Below, in pieces: positions 1 to 8,216 of a DNA stretch of 36,096 nt (position 1 is its first letter; every line of letters begins with the position of its first letter). The notes below the pieces were generated by a model that was not told the DNA's origin, did no database searches, and saw only the letters and a list, made by a program, of their open reading frames with translations. The position numbers and the translations under genes are program-made. This DNA comes from an uncultured Hyphomicrobiales bacterium (GTDB lineage Bacteria; Pseudomonadota; Alphaproteobacteria; Rhizobiales; Aestuariivirgaceae): NCBI GenBank assembly GCA_903951595.1, contig CAJBCQ010000178.1, forward strand, positions 1 through 36,096, given 5' to 3'.

Positions 1-1632
1 CGCGATCAGGAATTTTCTAGCGATTTACGCTCGCGCGGTGTGAAGCGCATTCAGGATGTGCGGACCCTTCGCATGCAGCAATTTCCCGAAGATGGCGGGC
101 CGCTGTCGCACCCCGTGCGGCCTTCGACCTATGTGGAGATCAATAATTTCTATACAGCGACCATTTATGAAAAGGGCGCTGAGCTTGTGCGGATGATGAA
201 AACGCTGATGGGGGATGAAGCTTTCCGCGCAGGCATGGATTTGTACTTTGATCGGCATGATGGGCAGGCCTGCACGATGGAGGATTTCGTGGCCTGCATG
301 GCGCAGGCTTCGGGGCGCAATTTTGGTCCGTTCTTTCGCTGGTACAATCAAGCTGGAACGCCAGAACTGATTGCCGAGACACGTTATGAGCGGGCAGCGG
401 GCGTGTTTGAATTGACCCTCACCCAGCACCAGCCGCGGCGTGAGGCAGAGGCGGAGAAATTGCCGCTGCATATGCCGATTGCACTGGGGCTGGTGGGGCC
501 GAATGGGGCGGATTTGCCGTTGCATCTGGAAGGACATGGCCCCCTTTCGCGACCCGTGATTGAGTTGCAGGAGCGCACCCAGCGTTTCCGCTTTACCAAT
601 ATTGGGGCTGAGCCTGTGTTGTCGCTCAACCGAGGTTTTTCGGCACCCGTGAAGGTGAGCATGGCGGCAAAGTCTGCGGATGGCTTGTTTCTGATGCGCC
701 ATGATGCCGACAGCTTCAACCGCTGGGAAGCGGGCCAGCGTTTGGGGCGGGAATTGATATTTGCGGCCATCACGGGTGAGACTTCCGGGCTTTCCTCTTA
801 TGCCACCGCGCTGAATGAGGCGGTGATGGATGAGGGGCTGGAGCCTGGGTTCCGCGCGCTTCTGCTGCAACTTCCATCCGCGACGGATCTTGCCGGAGAG
901 CTGGGGCAGAATGTGGACCCTAGCCTCATGCATGAAGCGCGCGAGATGGTGCGGGCGGGATTGGGCGCGCGCATGATGGCGGGGCTTTCGCGATTGGCTG
1001 ACATGCGCCTGGACGATGAATATGCGCCAGACCCGCGCCAATCCGGAATGCGGGCTTTGCGCTATGCGGCCTTGGGGTTGATTTCGGCCGCCGAGCCTTC
1101 GCGCGGGGCACAGATGGCGCTGGCGGCATTGCGTTCGGCTTCGAATATGACGGATGAAATGGGGGCCATGAATGTGCTGGCCTTGATGGATGTGCCCGAG
1201 CGCAGGCTGGCGCTGGATGAATTCCATGCGCGTCATCGCACTGACCATCTGCTCATCGATAAATGGCTGGCTTTGGAAGCCATGGGGCCGTTTTTTGCCA
1301 CGGTGGGTGCTGTTGAAAAGCTGCTGCTGCATGCCGATTTCAAGCTCACCACCCCCAACAAAGTGCGCGCACTTATCGGCACTTTCGCAAGCCTGAACCC
1401 TGTGGCGTTCAATGCGCCGGGGGGCGAAGGTTACCGGCTGGTGGCGGATGTGATTTTGCGGCTGGATGCGATCAACCCGCAGGTGGCGGCAAGGCTGTGT
1501 GGCAGTTTCCGCAGTTTCCGCCTGCTGGAACCGGGGCGGCGGGCAAGGGCGGAGGCCGCATTGGGCCAAATTCTCGCGCATCCGGGCCTTTCACGCGATA
1601 CCCAGGAGATTGCCGCGCGCAGTCTTGGTTAA
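1..1632 (+). CDS. pepN: aminopeptidase N (M1 family), C-terminal part; 5' end outside window
   Basis: Open from the first base of the window (frame 1) to TAA at 1630-1632, about 543 codons; the start and the zinc motifs HExxH...E lie upstream. The first ~70 residues match the end of the M1 catalytic domain in PepN: a QFPEDGGPLSHPVRP stretch, then NNFYTATIYEKGAE, whose tyrosine corresponds to the transition-state tyrosine of E. coli PepN. The rest fits the DUF3458 Ig-like domain and the C-terminal ARM-repeat domain of the PepN subclass. The enzyme is a cytoplasmic zinc exopeptidase that removes N-terminal residues from peptides. It is a housekeeping gene at the left border of the polysaccharide locus. 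Its stop codon lies inside the first half of a CtrA-like box. A 518-codon antisense frame over it is a high-GC shadow. Confidence 0.93.
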   Translation, partial: RDQEFSSDLRSRGVKRIQDVRTLRMQQFPEDGGPLSHPVRPSTYVEINNFYTATIYEKGAELVRMMKTLMGDEAFRAGMDLYFDRHDGQACTMEDFVACMAQASGRNFGPFFRWYNQAGTPELIAETRYERAAGVFELTLTQHQPRREAEAEKLPLHMPIALGLVGPNGADLPLHLEGHGPLSRPVIELQERTQRFRFTNIGAEPVLSLNRGFSAPVKVSMAAKSADGLFLMRHDADSFNRWEAGQRLGRELIFAAITGETSGLSSYATALNEAVMDEGLEPGFRALLLQLPSATDLAGELGQNVDPSLMHEAREMVRAGLGARMMAGLSRLADMRLDDEYAPDPRQSGMRALRYAALGLISAAEPSRGAQMALAALRSASNMTDEMGAMNVLALMDVPERRLALDEFHARHRTDHLLIDKWLALEAMGPFFATVGAVEKLLLHADFKLTTPNKVRALIGTFASLNPVAFNAPGGEGYRLVADVILRLDAINPQVAARLCGSFRSFRLLEPGRRARAEAALGQILAHPGLSRDTQEIAARSLG

Positions 1633-1645
1633 CCTCTCATTAACC
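1629..1645 (+). promoter_or_regulatory. CtrA-like box TTAA-N7-TTAACC upstream of the sugar transferase
   Basis: TTAACCTCTCATTAACC at 1629-1645 is a perfect match to the alphaproteobacterial CtrA consensus TTAA-N7-TTAA(C), and the second half reads TTAACCAT, the rhizobial form. It starts 57 bases before the ATG at 1686, in the only gap between pepN and the polysaccharide operon. A GANTC site (GACTC, 1657-1661) lies just downstream in a possible -10 region (TAGACT, 1655-1660). The first TTAA overlaps the pepN stop codon, so half of the match could be coincidental. Binding is inferred, not shown. Confidence 0.5.
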
Positions 1646-1685
1646 ATGCCAACGTAGACTCTCGGTTGAATTTACCGGAGCGTGC

Positions 1686-2336
1686 ATGTCTTACGTTGTA
1701 TTTTCGCCTGTAGAAGTCGTCCAACCGGCAAGGGCGGTTCCGGGTATTCCCGCCCTGTTGCAGCGCGGACTGGAAAAGATCCTCGCGCTTGTCCTGCTTA
1801 TGGTGGCAAGCCCGGTGATAGTGGCGGCAGCCATTGCGATCCGCTTGGACACGGCTGGGCCAGTGTTGTTCCGGCAAGAACGGCATGGCCTTGGCGGGCG
1901 CATTATCCGCATTTACAAATTCCGCACCATGCGCGTGGTCGAGCCCGGATCTAGCGCGCAGCAGGCGGTGCCGGGGGATGCGCGTGTGACGCGGGTGGGG
2001 CGTTTTCTGCGTGCGAGCAGCATTGATGAGCTGCCACAGCTTTTGAATGTGCTGACTGGTGACATGGCGCTGGTGGGCCCGCGCCCGCACCCCATCATGC
2101 TCGACAAACAATTCAGCCCCCTCATCGCCGGCTATATGGCGCGTTATGGCGTGAGGCCGGGCATTACGGGGCTTGCGCAGGTGAAGGGCCATCGCGGCCC
2201 CACACCGGATGTGGAAACCATGCGCCAGCGCGTGGCGGCGGATGTGGAATATGCACGGCGCAAGAGCCTGGCGCTGGATGCGTGGATTTTGGCGCGCACG
2301 GTGCCTGCGGTGCTAGGGGCCAAGAATGCGCTTTGA
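1686..2336 (+). CDS. polyprenyl-phosphate sugar-1-phosphate transferase (initiating transferase)
   Basis: The 216-residue product belongs to the bacterial sugar transferase family (PF02397; ExoY/WcaJ/HfsE-like). It would transfer a sugar-1-phosphate from a nucleotide sugar to undecaprenyl phosphate at the inner membrane, the first step of a lipid-linked repeat unit. Seen in the sequence: one hydrophobic segment at about residues 32-52, a YKFRTM motif near 77-82, the catalytic Asp-Glu pair in [13 protein letters not shown] (D114, E115), and the GPRP signature near 131-134. The length fits the short single-segment class without the CoA-binding-like N-terminal domain. The ATG at 1686 follows GGAG at 1677-1680. 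It is the first gene of the plus-strand arm, preceded by a CtrA-like box, and overlaps the next gene by 11 bases. Sugar specificity cannot be read from the sequence. Confidence 0.92.
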   Translation: MSYVVFSPVEVVQPARAVPGIPALLQRGLEKILALVLLMVASPVIVAAAIAIRLDTAGPVLFRQERHGLGGRIIRIYKFRTMRVVEPGSSAQQAVPGDARVTRVGRFLRASSIDELPQLLNVLTGDMALVGPRPHPIMLDKQFSPLIAGYMARYGVRPGITGLAQVKGHRGPTPDVETMRQRVAADVEYARRKSLALDAWILARTVPAVLGAKNAL

Positions 2337-3081
2337 GGTTCTGGGCCTGCCAGTAGACGCCTTGAGTGCAGATGAAATCAGCTCCTGCATTCTGCACAGC
2401 GTTAAAACTGACGCCCGAATTACCTTAGCGCATATCAATCTGCATGGGCTTTATTGCGCCCTTCGATCCGCGCCTATGCGTGCGCTTTATCAAGCATCCG
2501 AAACGCGCGTCTATATTGATGGCATGCCTTTTGTCTGGCTCGGCAAGCTATTCGGGCATCAAGTCACACGAAGCCACCGCAACACAAGTGTCGATTTTCT
2601 TCCCCCGATTCTGAAAATTTTTGCAGCCCAAAAATGGCCTGTGGCATTTGTTGGCGCTGCACCTGAACATGTTGCATCAAACCGAGACGCCTTGCGGCGT
2701 TTGGCACCGGGGCTTGATGTGGAATGTTTCCATGGTCATTTCGATATGGCCGATCATGGCCCCACTAGCCATCAGGCATTGATATTGCAAAGGCTTGCAG
2801 CGGTGCGACCCAAGCTTTTGTTGGTGGGCATGGGCATGCCGTTGCAAGAGGCGTGGATTGAACAAATTCGCGCGTCGGTGGATGTTCCCGTCATTATGCC
2901 CTTGGGTGGATTTATAGACTACTTCACGCATCGCGTTGCCATGCCACCGCGCCAATTTGGGCGTTGGGGCCTGGAAGGCCTGTGGCGGTTGGCGCATGAT
3001 CCGAAGCGGTTGGCGTTTCGCTATTGCGTAGAACCAGTTTACATCATCAGAGCCCTATTGCGGCGCGGCAGAGCCACATGA
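2326..3081 (+). CDS. WecG/TagA/CpsF family glycosyltransferase (GT26)
   Basis: The 251-residue product is of the WecG/TagA/CpsF family. These enzymes usually add the second sugar to an undecaprenyl-diphosphate-linked sugar on the cytoplasmic face, and HfsJ of the Caulobacter holdfast pathway belongs here. Seen: a substrate-binding YIDGMPFVW motif near residues 63-71, VGMGMPLQEAW near 167-177 (the family's GxPxQE region), and a C-terminal RWGLEGLWRL motif typical of the family, followed by a basic amphipathic tail. The ATG at 2326 has AGGGG about 8 bases upstream and lies inside the end of the sugar transferase gene, so the two are translationally coupled. The stop overlaps the next start as ATGA (3078-3081). 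Confidence 0.9.
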   Translation: MRFEVLGLPVDALSADEISSCILHSVKTDARITLAHINLHGLYCALRSAPMRALYQASETRVYIDGMPFVWLGKLFGHQVTRSHRNTSVDFLPPILKIFAAQKWPVAFVGAAPEHVASNRDALRRLAPGLDVECFHGHFDMADHGPTSHQALILQRLAAVRPKLLLVGMGMPLQEAWIEQIRASVDVPVIMPLGGFIDYFTHRVAMPPRQFGRWGLEGLWRLAHDPKRLAFRYCVEPVYIIRALLRRGRAT

Positions 3082-3878
3082 AGTTCCTCTTCTTGGCCAC
3101 AAATCAGGTCGGCCGTGGGCGAATGAACGAGTTATTGCGGCTAATCAAATCTATTAAACAGCAAGATAACAAAGACCACACAATCGCACTGCATGTATTG
3201 CTGCAGGGCACTGCAACCACTCCCGTAGAATTGTCTGAATTTACAAATGTTAACTTCTACCCGAACCCGGAATTCGTAGGTCTTAGCAAGGCAAGAAATC
3301 TACTGCTAGAACGGATAGAAATTGCTGAGGATGACCTGATACTATTTCCGGATGATGATTGTTGGTATCCTGCGCAGTTCATCTCATGTATTGCCTCACT
3401 TATCAGAGAAAAAAAGCCTGACCTTGCGGTTTGGCGTTTCTCCATCAAGGCGCAAGTCCCATCAGAGCTGCGATTCACTAGGATGAGCGGTGCGCAAGCG
3501 CTCAGAACCGCTTGCTCGATAGCCTTTGTCATCCGCGGAGCCATACTCAACCGCATTGGACCATTCGACGAAAACCTTGGACTGGGAACCGAGATCGGTG
3601 GTGGCGAAGATACCGATTATGCTTTCCGCGCATTCAGCGTGGCAGGCTGCTCTTTGGTCAGCGAGCATGAACTAGTCTTCCATCGGAGCATTAAAGACAG
3701 CATAGAAGAGCGATCAAAATACTGGAAGGCGAACATGTATCTGGCGATTAGGTACTTTGGCCCAGCCATCTTCGCGCTAACACTATATAGGTTGTTTGGC
3801 GGTTTATTCCTTTTACTTCGCGGCCACATAGACCTTTCAACTTTTATCCAGCCGTTCAGGACGGCTGCTCGAGGATGA
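3078..3878 (+). CDS. GT2-type glycosyltransferase
   Basis: The 266-residue product has a GT-A (family 2) fold. Seen: a hydrophobic beta-strand start (KFLFLAT), the metal-binding acidic motif FPDDDCWY with DDD at about 92-94, and a later GGGEDTDYAFR motif holding the likely catalytic acidic residues. It probably adds one sugar of the repeat unit in the cytoplasm; donor and acceptor are unknown. I start it at the ATG at 3078, which overlaps the upstream stop as ATGA. An earlier in-frame ATG at 3024 would add 18 residues unlike the family and overlap the previous gene by 58 bases. The gene is clearly AT-richer than the flanks (a hand count of 3241-3300 gives 25 of 60 G+C) and uses ata/aga/agg codons, suggesting transfer. 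It overlaps the next gene by 4 bases. Confidence 0.85.
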   Translation: MKFLFLATNQVGRGRMNELLRLIKSIKQQDNKDHTIALHVLLQGTATTPVELSEFTNVNFYPNPEFVGLSKARNLLLERIEIAEDDLILFPDDDCWYPAQFISCIASLIREKKPDLAVWRFSIKAQVPSELRFTRMSGAQALRTACSIAFVIRGAILNRIGPFDENLGLGTEIGGGEDTDYAFRAFSVAGCSLVSEHELVFHRSIKDSIEERSKYWKANMYLAIRYFGPAIFALTLYRLFGGLFLLLRGHIDLSTFIQPFRTAARG

Positions 3879-4720
3879 TCTCCGTTGTCATACCAAGCTA
3901 CCGAGCGCGAGATCTATGCATCCGTGCTGTTAAATCAGCACTGGACCAGACATTCGCTGACTTGGAAGTGATTGTTGTTGAGGACGGCAGCCACGCGTTG
4001 GGTCTTGAAGACTTTCCCCCTGATCCACGAGTACGATTTTTCCAGCTACAGGAAAACATGGGTGGGGCGCGCGCTCGCAACTTTGGTGTTCAAAATGCTC
4101 AAGGCAATCTGATTGCTTTCCTTGATGCAGATGATTGGTGGACGCCAACAAAACTCGAAGAACAACTAAGGATAATTAGAACCATACCGCCGTCCGAGAA
4201 AGACTGGTTAATCTACAACCAAGTCAACTTCTCATCAAAATGGTTCCCAATTCGGCCTATCGACGAAACTGACGACCTTACAACATTTTTGATTTATGAA
4301 CGCAATTACATACAAACAAGCGGATTTCTGATGCCACGACGAACAGCACTGCGCTTCCCATTCGATGAGAGCCTGCGGCGACATCAGGATTTTGATCTCT
4401 TGATAGACCTACGTTCTGCATCCGTACCATTCATCATGTGTGATGCGAAAACTGTATTTTACGGTGAAGATGACGGGCGATGGCGAGTTGGAAGCGTAAA
4501 AGAAATACAGGCTACGCTTCATTGGATCAGCAAGAGGCAAGAAGAAATTTCTCGCGCGGCCCTTGCTGACCTGTATGCTTTTCATTTGGGACGAGCGCTG
4601 ATCACGAGCCATCCATTTGTTGCGGCAAATTATCTGTTATTGGCTGTTCGTATTTTTCCTCCCATTTTCATCAGGCTGGTTCAGAGAACTGTGGCCAAAA
4701 CCATCTCTAGGCAGACTTAG
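3875..4720 (+). CDS. GT2 family glycosyltransferase
   Basis: The 281-residue product is a classical family 2 glycosyltransferase. The N-terminus SVVIPSYRARD is the nucleotide-binding strand, VVEDGS near 34-39 matches the usual VDDGS motif, GGARARNFG near 63-71 is typical, and FLDADDWW carries the DxD metal-binding residues (D84, D86, D87). It probably transfers a sugar to the lipid-linked repeat unit. It is translationally coupled to the preceding transferase (ATGA at 3875-3878) and is the last gene of the plus-strand arm. It ends convergently against the next transferase with a 4-base overlap (4717-4720). Base composition is low in G+C (27 of 60 in 4141-4200), as in its neighbours of the cassette. 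Donor sugar unknown. Confidence 0.9.
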   Translation: MISVVIPSYRARDLCIRAVKSALDQTFADLEVIVVEDGSHALGLEDFPPDPRVRFFQLQENMGGARARNFGVQNAQGNLIAFLDADDWWTPTKLEEQLRIIRTIPPSEKDWLIYNQVNFSSKWFPIRPIDETDDLTTFLIYERNYIQTSGFLMPRRTALRFPFDESLRRHQDFDLLIDLRSASVPFIMCDAKTVFYGEDDGRWRVGSVKEIQATLHWISKRQEEISRAALADLYAFHLGRALITSHPFVAANYLLLAVRIFPPIFIRLVQRTVAKTISRQT

Positions 4721-5619
4721 GCATAAGCTTTGTGCAACCTTCCGCAAAAAGCGGCCAACCTTCCACAGTGATAGGCGATCCTCCCCTTCCACTTCATGCG
4801 ACTGGCCTTATTTGTTGAAACCAGAAATAGCAAGCAACCCTTACCCAGACCCAAGAACGTTCTCACAAGTGTCAAACTAGACGACCAGCCTGGTGGACGA
4901 TTTTTCATATTGGACGCCAGCTCTGTGCCACCTATCCTGAACAACCTCATCAGCAACCACTTACTCGTCGTGCGATCTACAGTAATGAAGTGATAAATTA
5001 CCGACTCGTTGGAATAGGCAAATTTTGCCCCCTTGAGCTTGGCGCGGAGCATAAAATCGAAGTCCTCTCCACCAGTTAGGCCAAAGGCAGGATCAAACCA
5101 CTGCTCGGCAAAATCTCTTATGAAGTTGGTCCTTATGAGAGTGTTTCCGGTCCTCACGACCATTTCAATCGGGCCAGACTTCATCGGCTGGCTTCTGAGG
5201 ATCTCATGTTCGGCGATATGTTCTGGCGGAGAGCCGTCAAAGATGGGCGCAACAGCGCCTCCCACAATATCAGCGTCAGTCGAAGCTTGAACTTGAATGA
5301 GTTCTTTTAGCCAAGCGGTATCGGGTATTTCATCGTCATCAATAAGCGCCGCAAAATCACAATCAGCTTCATTCGCAGCCTCGTTGAATAATGCATTTCG
5401 CGCTGCGGATATGCCACGCTCGTGAACCAGAATGCAGCGCAATGGAAAAGCGAATTCAGGTGCCAAACTCTGACAAACGGCTTTGGCCTCAGCTCGTTCT
5501 GCGTCATTGTCAGCAACAGTCACTTTCCTCGGCTTTAAATCAAGTTGTTCTATAGCTCTCAGTAGTCTCAGGAGTTCGTTAGGTCTTTTGTAGGACGGTA
5601 TCAGTACATGTATGTGCAT
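4717..5619 (-). CDS. GT2 family glycosyltransferase
   Basis: The product is 300 residues from the ATG at 5617-5619. It has an N-terminal HVLIPSYKRP strand, a VADND motif near 35-39, ERGISAARN near 68-76, the metal-binding DDDE at 94-97, and GGEDFDFMLRA as the catalytic acidic motif, all typical of GT2. A second in-frame ATG at 5629-5631 (4 residues longer) is possible; I prefer 5619 because a GGGGG tract sits 6-10 bases upstream. Longer starts would run deep into the polymerase gene. It is the last gene of the minus-strand arm, overlaps or abuts the polymerase stop (5621-5623), and shares the AT-rich composition of the two plus-strand transferases. Acceptor and donor unknown. Confidence 0.88.
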   Translation of the reverse strand: MHIHVLIPSYKRPNELLRLLRAIEQLDLKPRKVTVADNDAERAEAKAVCQSLAPEFAFPLRCILVHERGISAARNALFNEAANEADCDFAALIDDDEIPDTAWLKELIQVQASTDADIVGGAVAPIFDGSPPEHIAEHEILRSQPMKSGPIEMVVRTGNTLIRTNFIRDFAEQWFDPAFGLTGGEDFDFMLRAKLKGAKFAYSNESVIYHFITVDRTTSKWLLMRLFRIGGTELASNMKNRPPGWSSSLTLVRTFLGLGKGCLLFLVSTNKASRMKWKGRIAYHCGRLAAFCGRLHKAYA

Positions 5620-5620
5620 C

Positions 5621-6841
5621 TCAACCCCCATAGCTTCCAGATAAGCCAGAATTTGCGACCCTCGGTGAACCAATGATAAGAAACAGCAGAAGGGCCAGAC
5701 AGACAGAGAACCCAAACCACGCTTCAACAAAGTTGCTCACTGAGTAGATGATAATGATTCCCAATGTTTCTGTACGGCCGAAACGACTCCAGACTTCACG
5801 AAGTAATTTTCTCAATATCGTCGTCACAAATATAGCGAGCGAGCCGATCCCTCCTGCTAGCGCGATTGTTATATAGCCGTTGTGAGTTGATCGCAGATTG
5901 CTCCAGATTGTTGCTTGCGCCACAGCAACATAGTCGCCGTAGATTACCGTTGATCCATACCCCCAGCCCAGCCAAGGCCGCTGCATGACAAGTGGCATAA
6001 AGAAATTCCAAATCAGGGTTCTGCCGCTGAAGGTGGAATCGCGGCCCAGAAGGCCGAAGATGCCTTCTTCTGAGTGCGTTATGAAAAAGATGCCCAGTGA
6101 TGCAATGAAGATGGTGAGCAGACTCAAAATGATCGTGGGCAGTCTCCCTCTGGCCGCAACCAGCAGGCAAACTGGAAGGGCAATCAACACAGCGCCCAAT
6201 GCGGTTGAGCTTTCCGCGTTCACAAGCACCAAGGCTGCCAGCGCCACATCCAGCGCCCGCCGCGCGGGGTGCGCATAGCCGGGCAGGAAAAGCGCCAAGA
6301 TAAAGAAATAAGCGGCGAATGCGCCAAGTTGGTTCTTGTGCAGGAAAAGCCCACGCCAGCGGCCCAGATGATCGCCAGCCATCAAGCCATATTGCGGCAG
6401 CAGCAGCGAAACCATTATGGAGCCGTAAAGCGTCCACCGCATCAGCCGGGCGATGAACGCCACGCCATCAAAGCTAAGTGAGCGTATTGTCATGCAGGCA
6501 CACAGGAAGGCCAGCATCATTGGCAGGAAGGTAAGGGATGACGTTCGCCAGTTTATCAAGGTTGAAATGGCAACAAGGCACCAGATACCGAGGAAGGCTT
6601 TGTCTTCCCAGCGTATGCTTGAAGTGGCCTGCCGCCAGTTCAGGGTAAAAAGAAGGGAGCAGGCCAAAAAACCAGCATAGCGGATGGGTTGCTCAAATGG
6701 CTTGATGATCTCCAGGCTCATTTGGCTATCGATGGGATAAAGACCAATCTCGGCCACCCATATATAAACAAGCAGGATCAGCAGCTTTTCAAAACGTTTG
6801 CGACTGAGCAAGACTGGTGCTTGGCTTTTGGCAACCGTCAT
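5621..6841 (-). CDS. Wzy-type polysaccharide polymerase / O-antigen ligase family membrane protein
   Basis: The 406-residue product is very hydrophobic, with about ten membrane segments. It carries O-antigen ligase/polymerase (Wzy_C-like) signatures: WRGLFLHKNQLG near 162-173, FSGRTLIW near 271-278, and in the large periplasmic loop RPWLGWGYG (288-296) followed by STHNGY with H320. Proteins of this family join lipid-linked repeat units in the periplasm, or ligate polymer to an acceptor. Its place directly downstream of the flippase favours a polymerase. The ATG at 6839-6841 overlaps the flippase stop as ATGA; a start at 6952 would read through a Gly-rich shadow stretch and was rejected. A second family member is at 13062-14348. 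Confidence 0.85.
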   Translation of the reverse strand: MTVAKSQAPVLLSRKRFEKLLILLVYIWVAEIGLYPIDSQMSLEIIKPFEQPIRYAGFLACSLLFTLNWRQATSSIRWEDKAFLGIWCLVAISTLINWRTSSLTFLPMMLAFLCACMTIRSLSFDGVAFIARLMRWTLYGSIMVSLLLPQYGLMAGDHLGRWRGLFLHKNQLGAFAAYFFILALFLPGYAHPARRALDVALAALVLVNAESSTALGAVLIALPVCLLVAARGRLPTIILSLLTIFIASLGIFFITHSEEGIFGLLGRDSTFSGRTLIWNFFMPLVMQRPWLGWGYGSTVIYGDYVAVAQATIWSNLRSTHNGYITIALAGGIGSLAIFVTTILRKLLREVWSRFGRTETLGIIIIYSVSNFVEAWFGFSVCLALLLFLIIGSPRVANSGLSGSYGG

Positions 6842-8073
6842 GCGCGCACCGCCAAGGCGAACCGGGGCCAAGCCACCAACCCCCAAGCCAATCCAGCCCC
6901 CAGCCCCGCCACCGCAATCAGCCCGGCCCACAGAGTATCCGGACCCAAACACTGCACCACTGCCACCATCGCCCCCGCCTGCGCGAAGGCCAGAATGATA
7001 TTCATGGTGATGCGCGCCCTCTGCCGGTCCACGCCGTTCAGCATGTCGCTTCCTACATAGAAAAGCCCAGTCAGCAGCACCACGGGGCTTGCCGCGCGCA
7101 GGAAGGTGATGATGGGGGCATAGTCGGGTCCGAAGATTTCATCCGACAAGGGAACCAGCGCCCATAGCAGTGCTATTTCCAAAAGGGCGACCAGCGTCAT
7201 CCATTGCAGAACATGGCGGGCCAGACGGGGAAGCTTTTCCGGCGCGTGGTGACCATATTCGAAATAGCGCGGAATATAACGGCGCGAGACAATCTGCAGC
7301 GGAATGAAGGTCACTTGCAGGGCGCGCGTGGCGACCGAATAAAGCGCCAAGGCCGCAGGCGGCAACAGCAGTGCCAGTACAAAACGGTCTGCCGAGTTCT
7401 GGCAGGCGCGCAAGGTGGCGTTGACGGTGAAGTAAAGGCTGCCGCGTATATCTCGGGGCCAGCACAATAAGGGCGTGCCATGGCGGGCAAAGCACCAAGC
7501 CATCGCCAGGCTCGCAAAGCACAAGGCACCCCCTGCCCCCGCCAACGCGCAAATCCAGGCATCGGCCCCTTGCAGCAGCGCCCATGTGAGCGCCAGTGCG
7601 GCTAGCCGGCTCATGGCGCCACCGGTACGCACCAAATCTGCCCGATGCACCTCACCGCGCGCCAATGCGACGGACTCGGCAATGGCAAGGCCGCGCTGGG
7701 CGGTCAATTCGATTACCGCCAACGACATCAGCGGACCCAGCGCGCCATGGTCTGGGAAAAGCTGCATCAACCCCACATAAAGTCCGACAACCGCAGGCAG
7801 GGTGAGAACGGAAAGGGCAAGCGCGCTGCCCATCCATTCGCGCGTTTCATGCGGGCTTCGCGCAATGCCGCGCAGGGCTGCTTCATGACCACCAAGGCCT
7901 GCCACGGCACCCAGCATCGGCAGCAAGGCGGTGAGAGTGAAATAAGCTCCCATTTGCGTGATCGACAACGTGCGCGACAGCACGATCAAGGTGCCAAATT
8001 GCGCCACGGGGCCGAGCATCAAGGTGGCAAGGCTGCCGGTGAAGCCGACAAATGAGAGGCTTTTGTGGCTCAT
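6838..8073 (-). CDS. Wzx-like polysaccharide flippase (MOP superfamily)
   Basis: The 411-residue product has about 12 predicted membrane segments and the look of a polysaccharide biosynthesis/Wzx flippase (PF01943/PF13440 type): an N-terminal segment with conserved Gly and Gln (GPVAQFGTLIVLSRTLS), a helix with GAYFTL, and the loop Gly-Gly-His-Glu-Ala near 59-63. It would translocate the undecaprenyl-diphosphate-linked repeat unit to the periplasmic face. The ATG at 8071-8073 has GAGG about 9 bases upstream. It is the first gene of the flippase-polymerase-GT2 block and is divergent from the BTLCP gene. Assignment to Wzx is by fold pattern and context, since the family has little sequence conservation. 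Confidence 0.83.
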   Translation of the reverse strand: MSHKSLSFVGFTGSLATLMLGPVAQFGTLIVLSRTLSITQMGAYFTLTALLPMLGAVAGLGGHEAALRGIARSPHETREWMGSALALSVLTLPAVVGLYVGLMQLFPDHGALGPLMSLAVIELTAQRGLAIAESVALARGEVHRADLVRTGGAMSRLAALALTWALLQGADAWICALAGAGGALCFASLAMAWCFARHGTPLLCWPRDIRGSLYFTVNATLRACQNSADRFVLALLLPPAALALYSVATRALQVTFIPLQIVSRRYIPRYFEYGHHAPEKLPRLARHVLQWMTLVALLEIALLWALVPLSDEIFGPDYAPIITFLRAASPVVLLTGLFYVGSDMLNGVDRQRARITMNIILAFAQAGAMVAVVQCLGPDTLWAGLIAVAGLGAGLAWGLVAWPRFALAVRA

Positions 8074-8167
8074 GCGGCAAGCCTCAAAATTGGCAAGTTA
8101 TTTACTAAACTTTGCCGCAACGGCAGATTGCCTAAATTTGTTTGCTTTCTGGTTTGCTGCGGCAAAG
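8073..8167. repeat. three copies of TGCGGCAA/TTGCCGCA in the flippase-BTLCP divergent region
   Basis: TGCGGCAA occurs at 8073-8080 and again inside TGCGGCAAAG at 8158-8167. The exact reverse complement of the latter, CTTTGCCGCA, is at 8110-8119. The 10-base inverted repeat has a 38-base spacer, and the region also holds a small hairpin TGCCG-CAA-CGGCA (8113-8125). The repeats sit between the divergent starts 8073 and 8217, so they could be operators for one or both genes. The first copy overlaps the flippase start codon. No regulator is known to me for this motif. Confidence 0.4.
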
Positions 8168-8216
8168 GAACCTGAGTGCATGTTGTCTGTACCAACCTGC
8201 AAAGGAAATATTCGCC

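Noticed and set aside
25-1581. 518-codon minus-strand open frame over pepN
   Set aside because: Composition is His/Arg/Gln-rich as in antisense frames of GC-rich genes, no ribosome site, and the plus strand clearly encodes PepN.
3024-3077. Upstream starts for the GT2 gene (3024), and for the minus-strand genes at 5730, 6952, 9664 and 12601
   Set aside because: They lie deep in neighbouring genes or lack ribosome sites and family-like residues; the 4-base or short overlaps at the chosen starts explain the data better.
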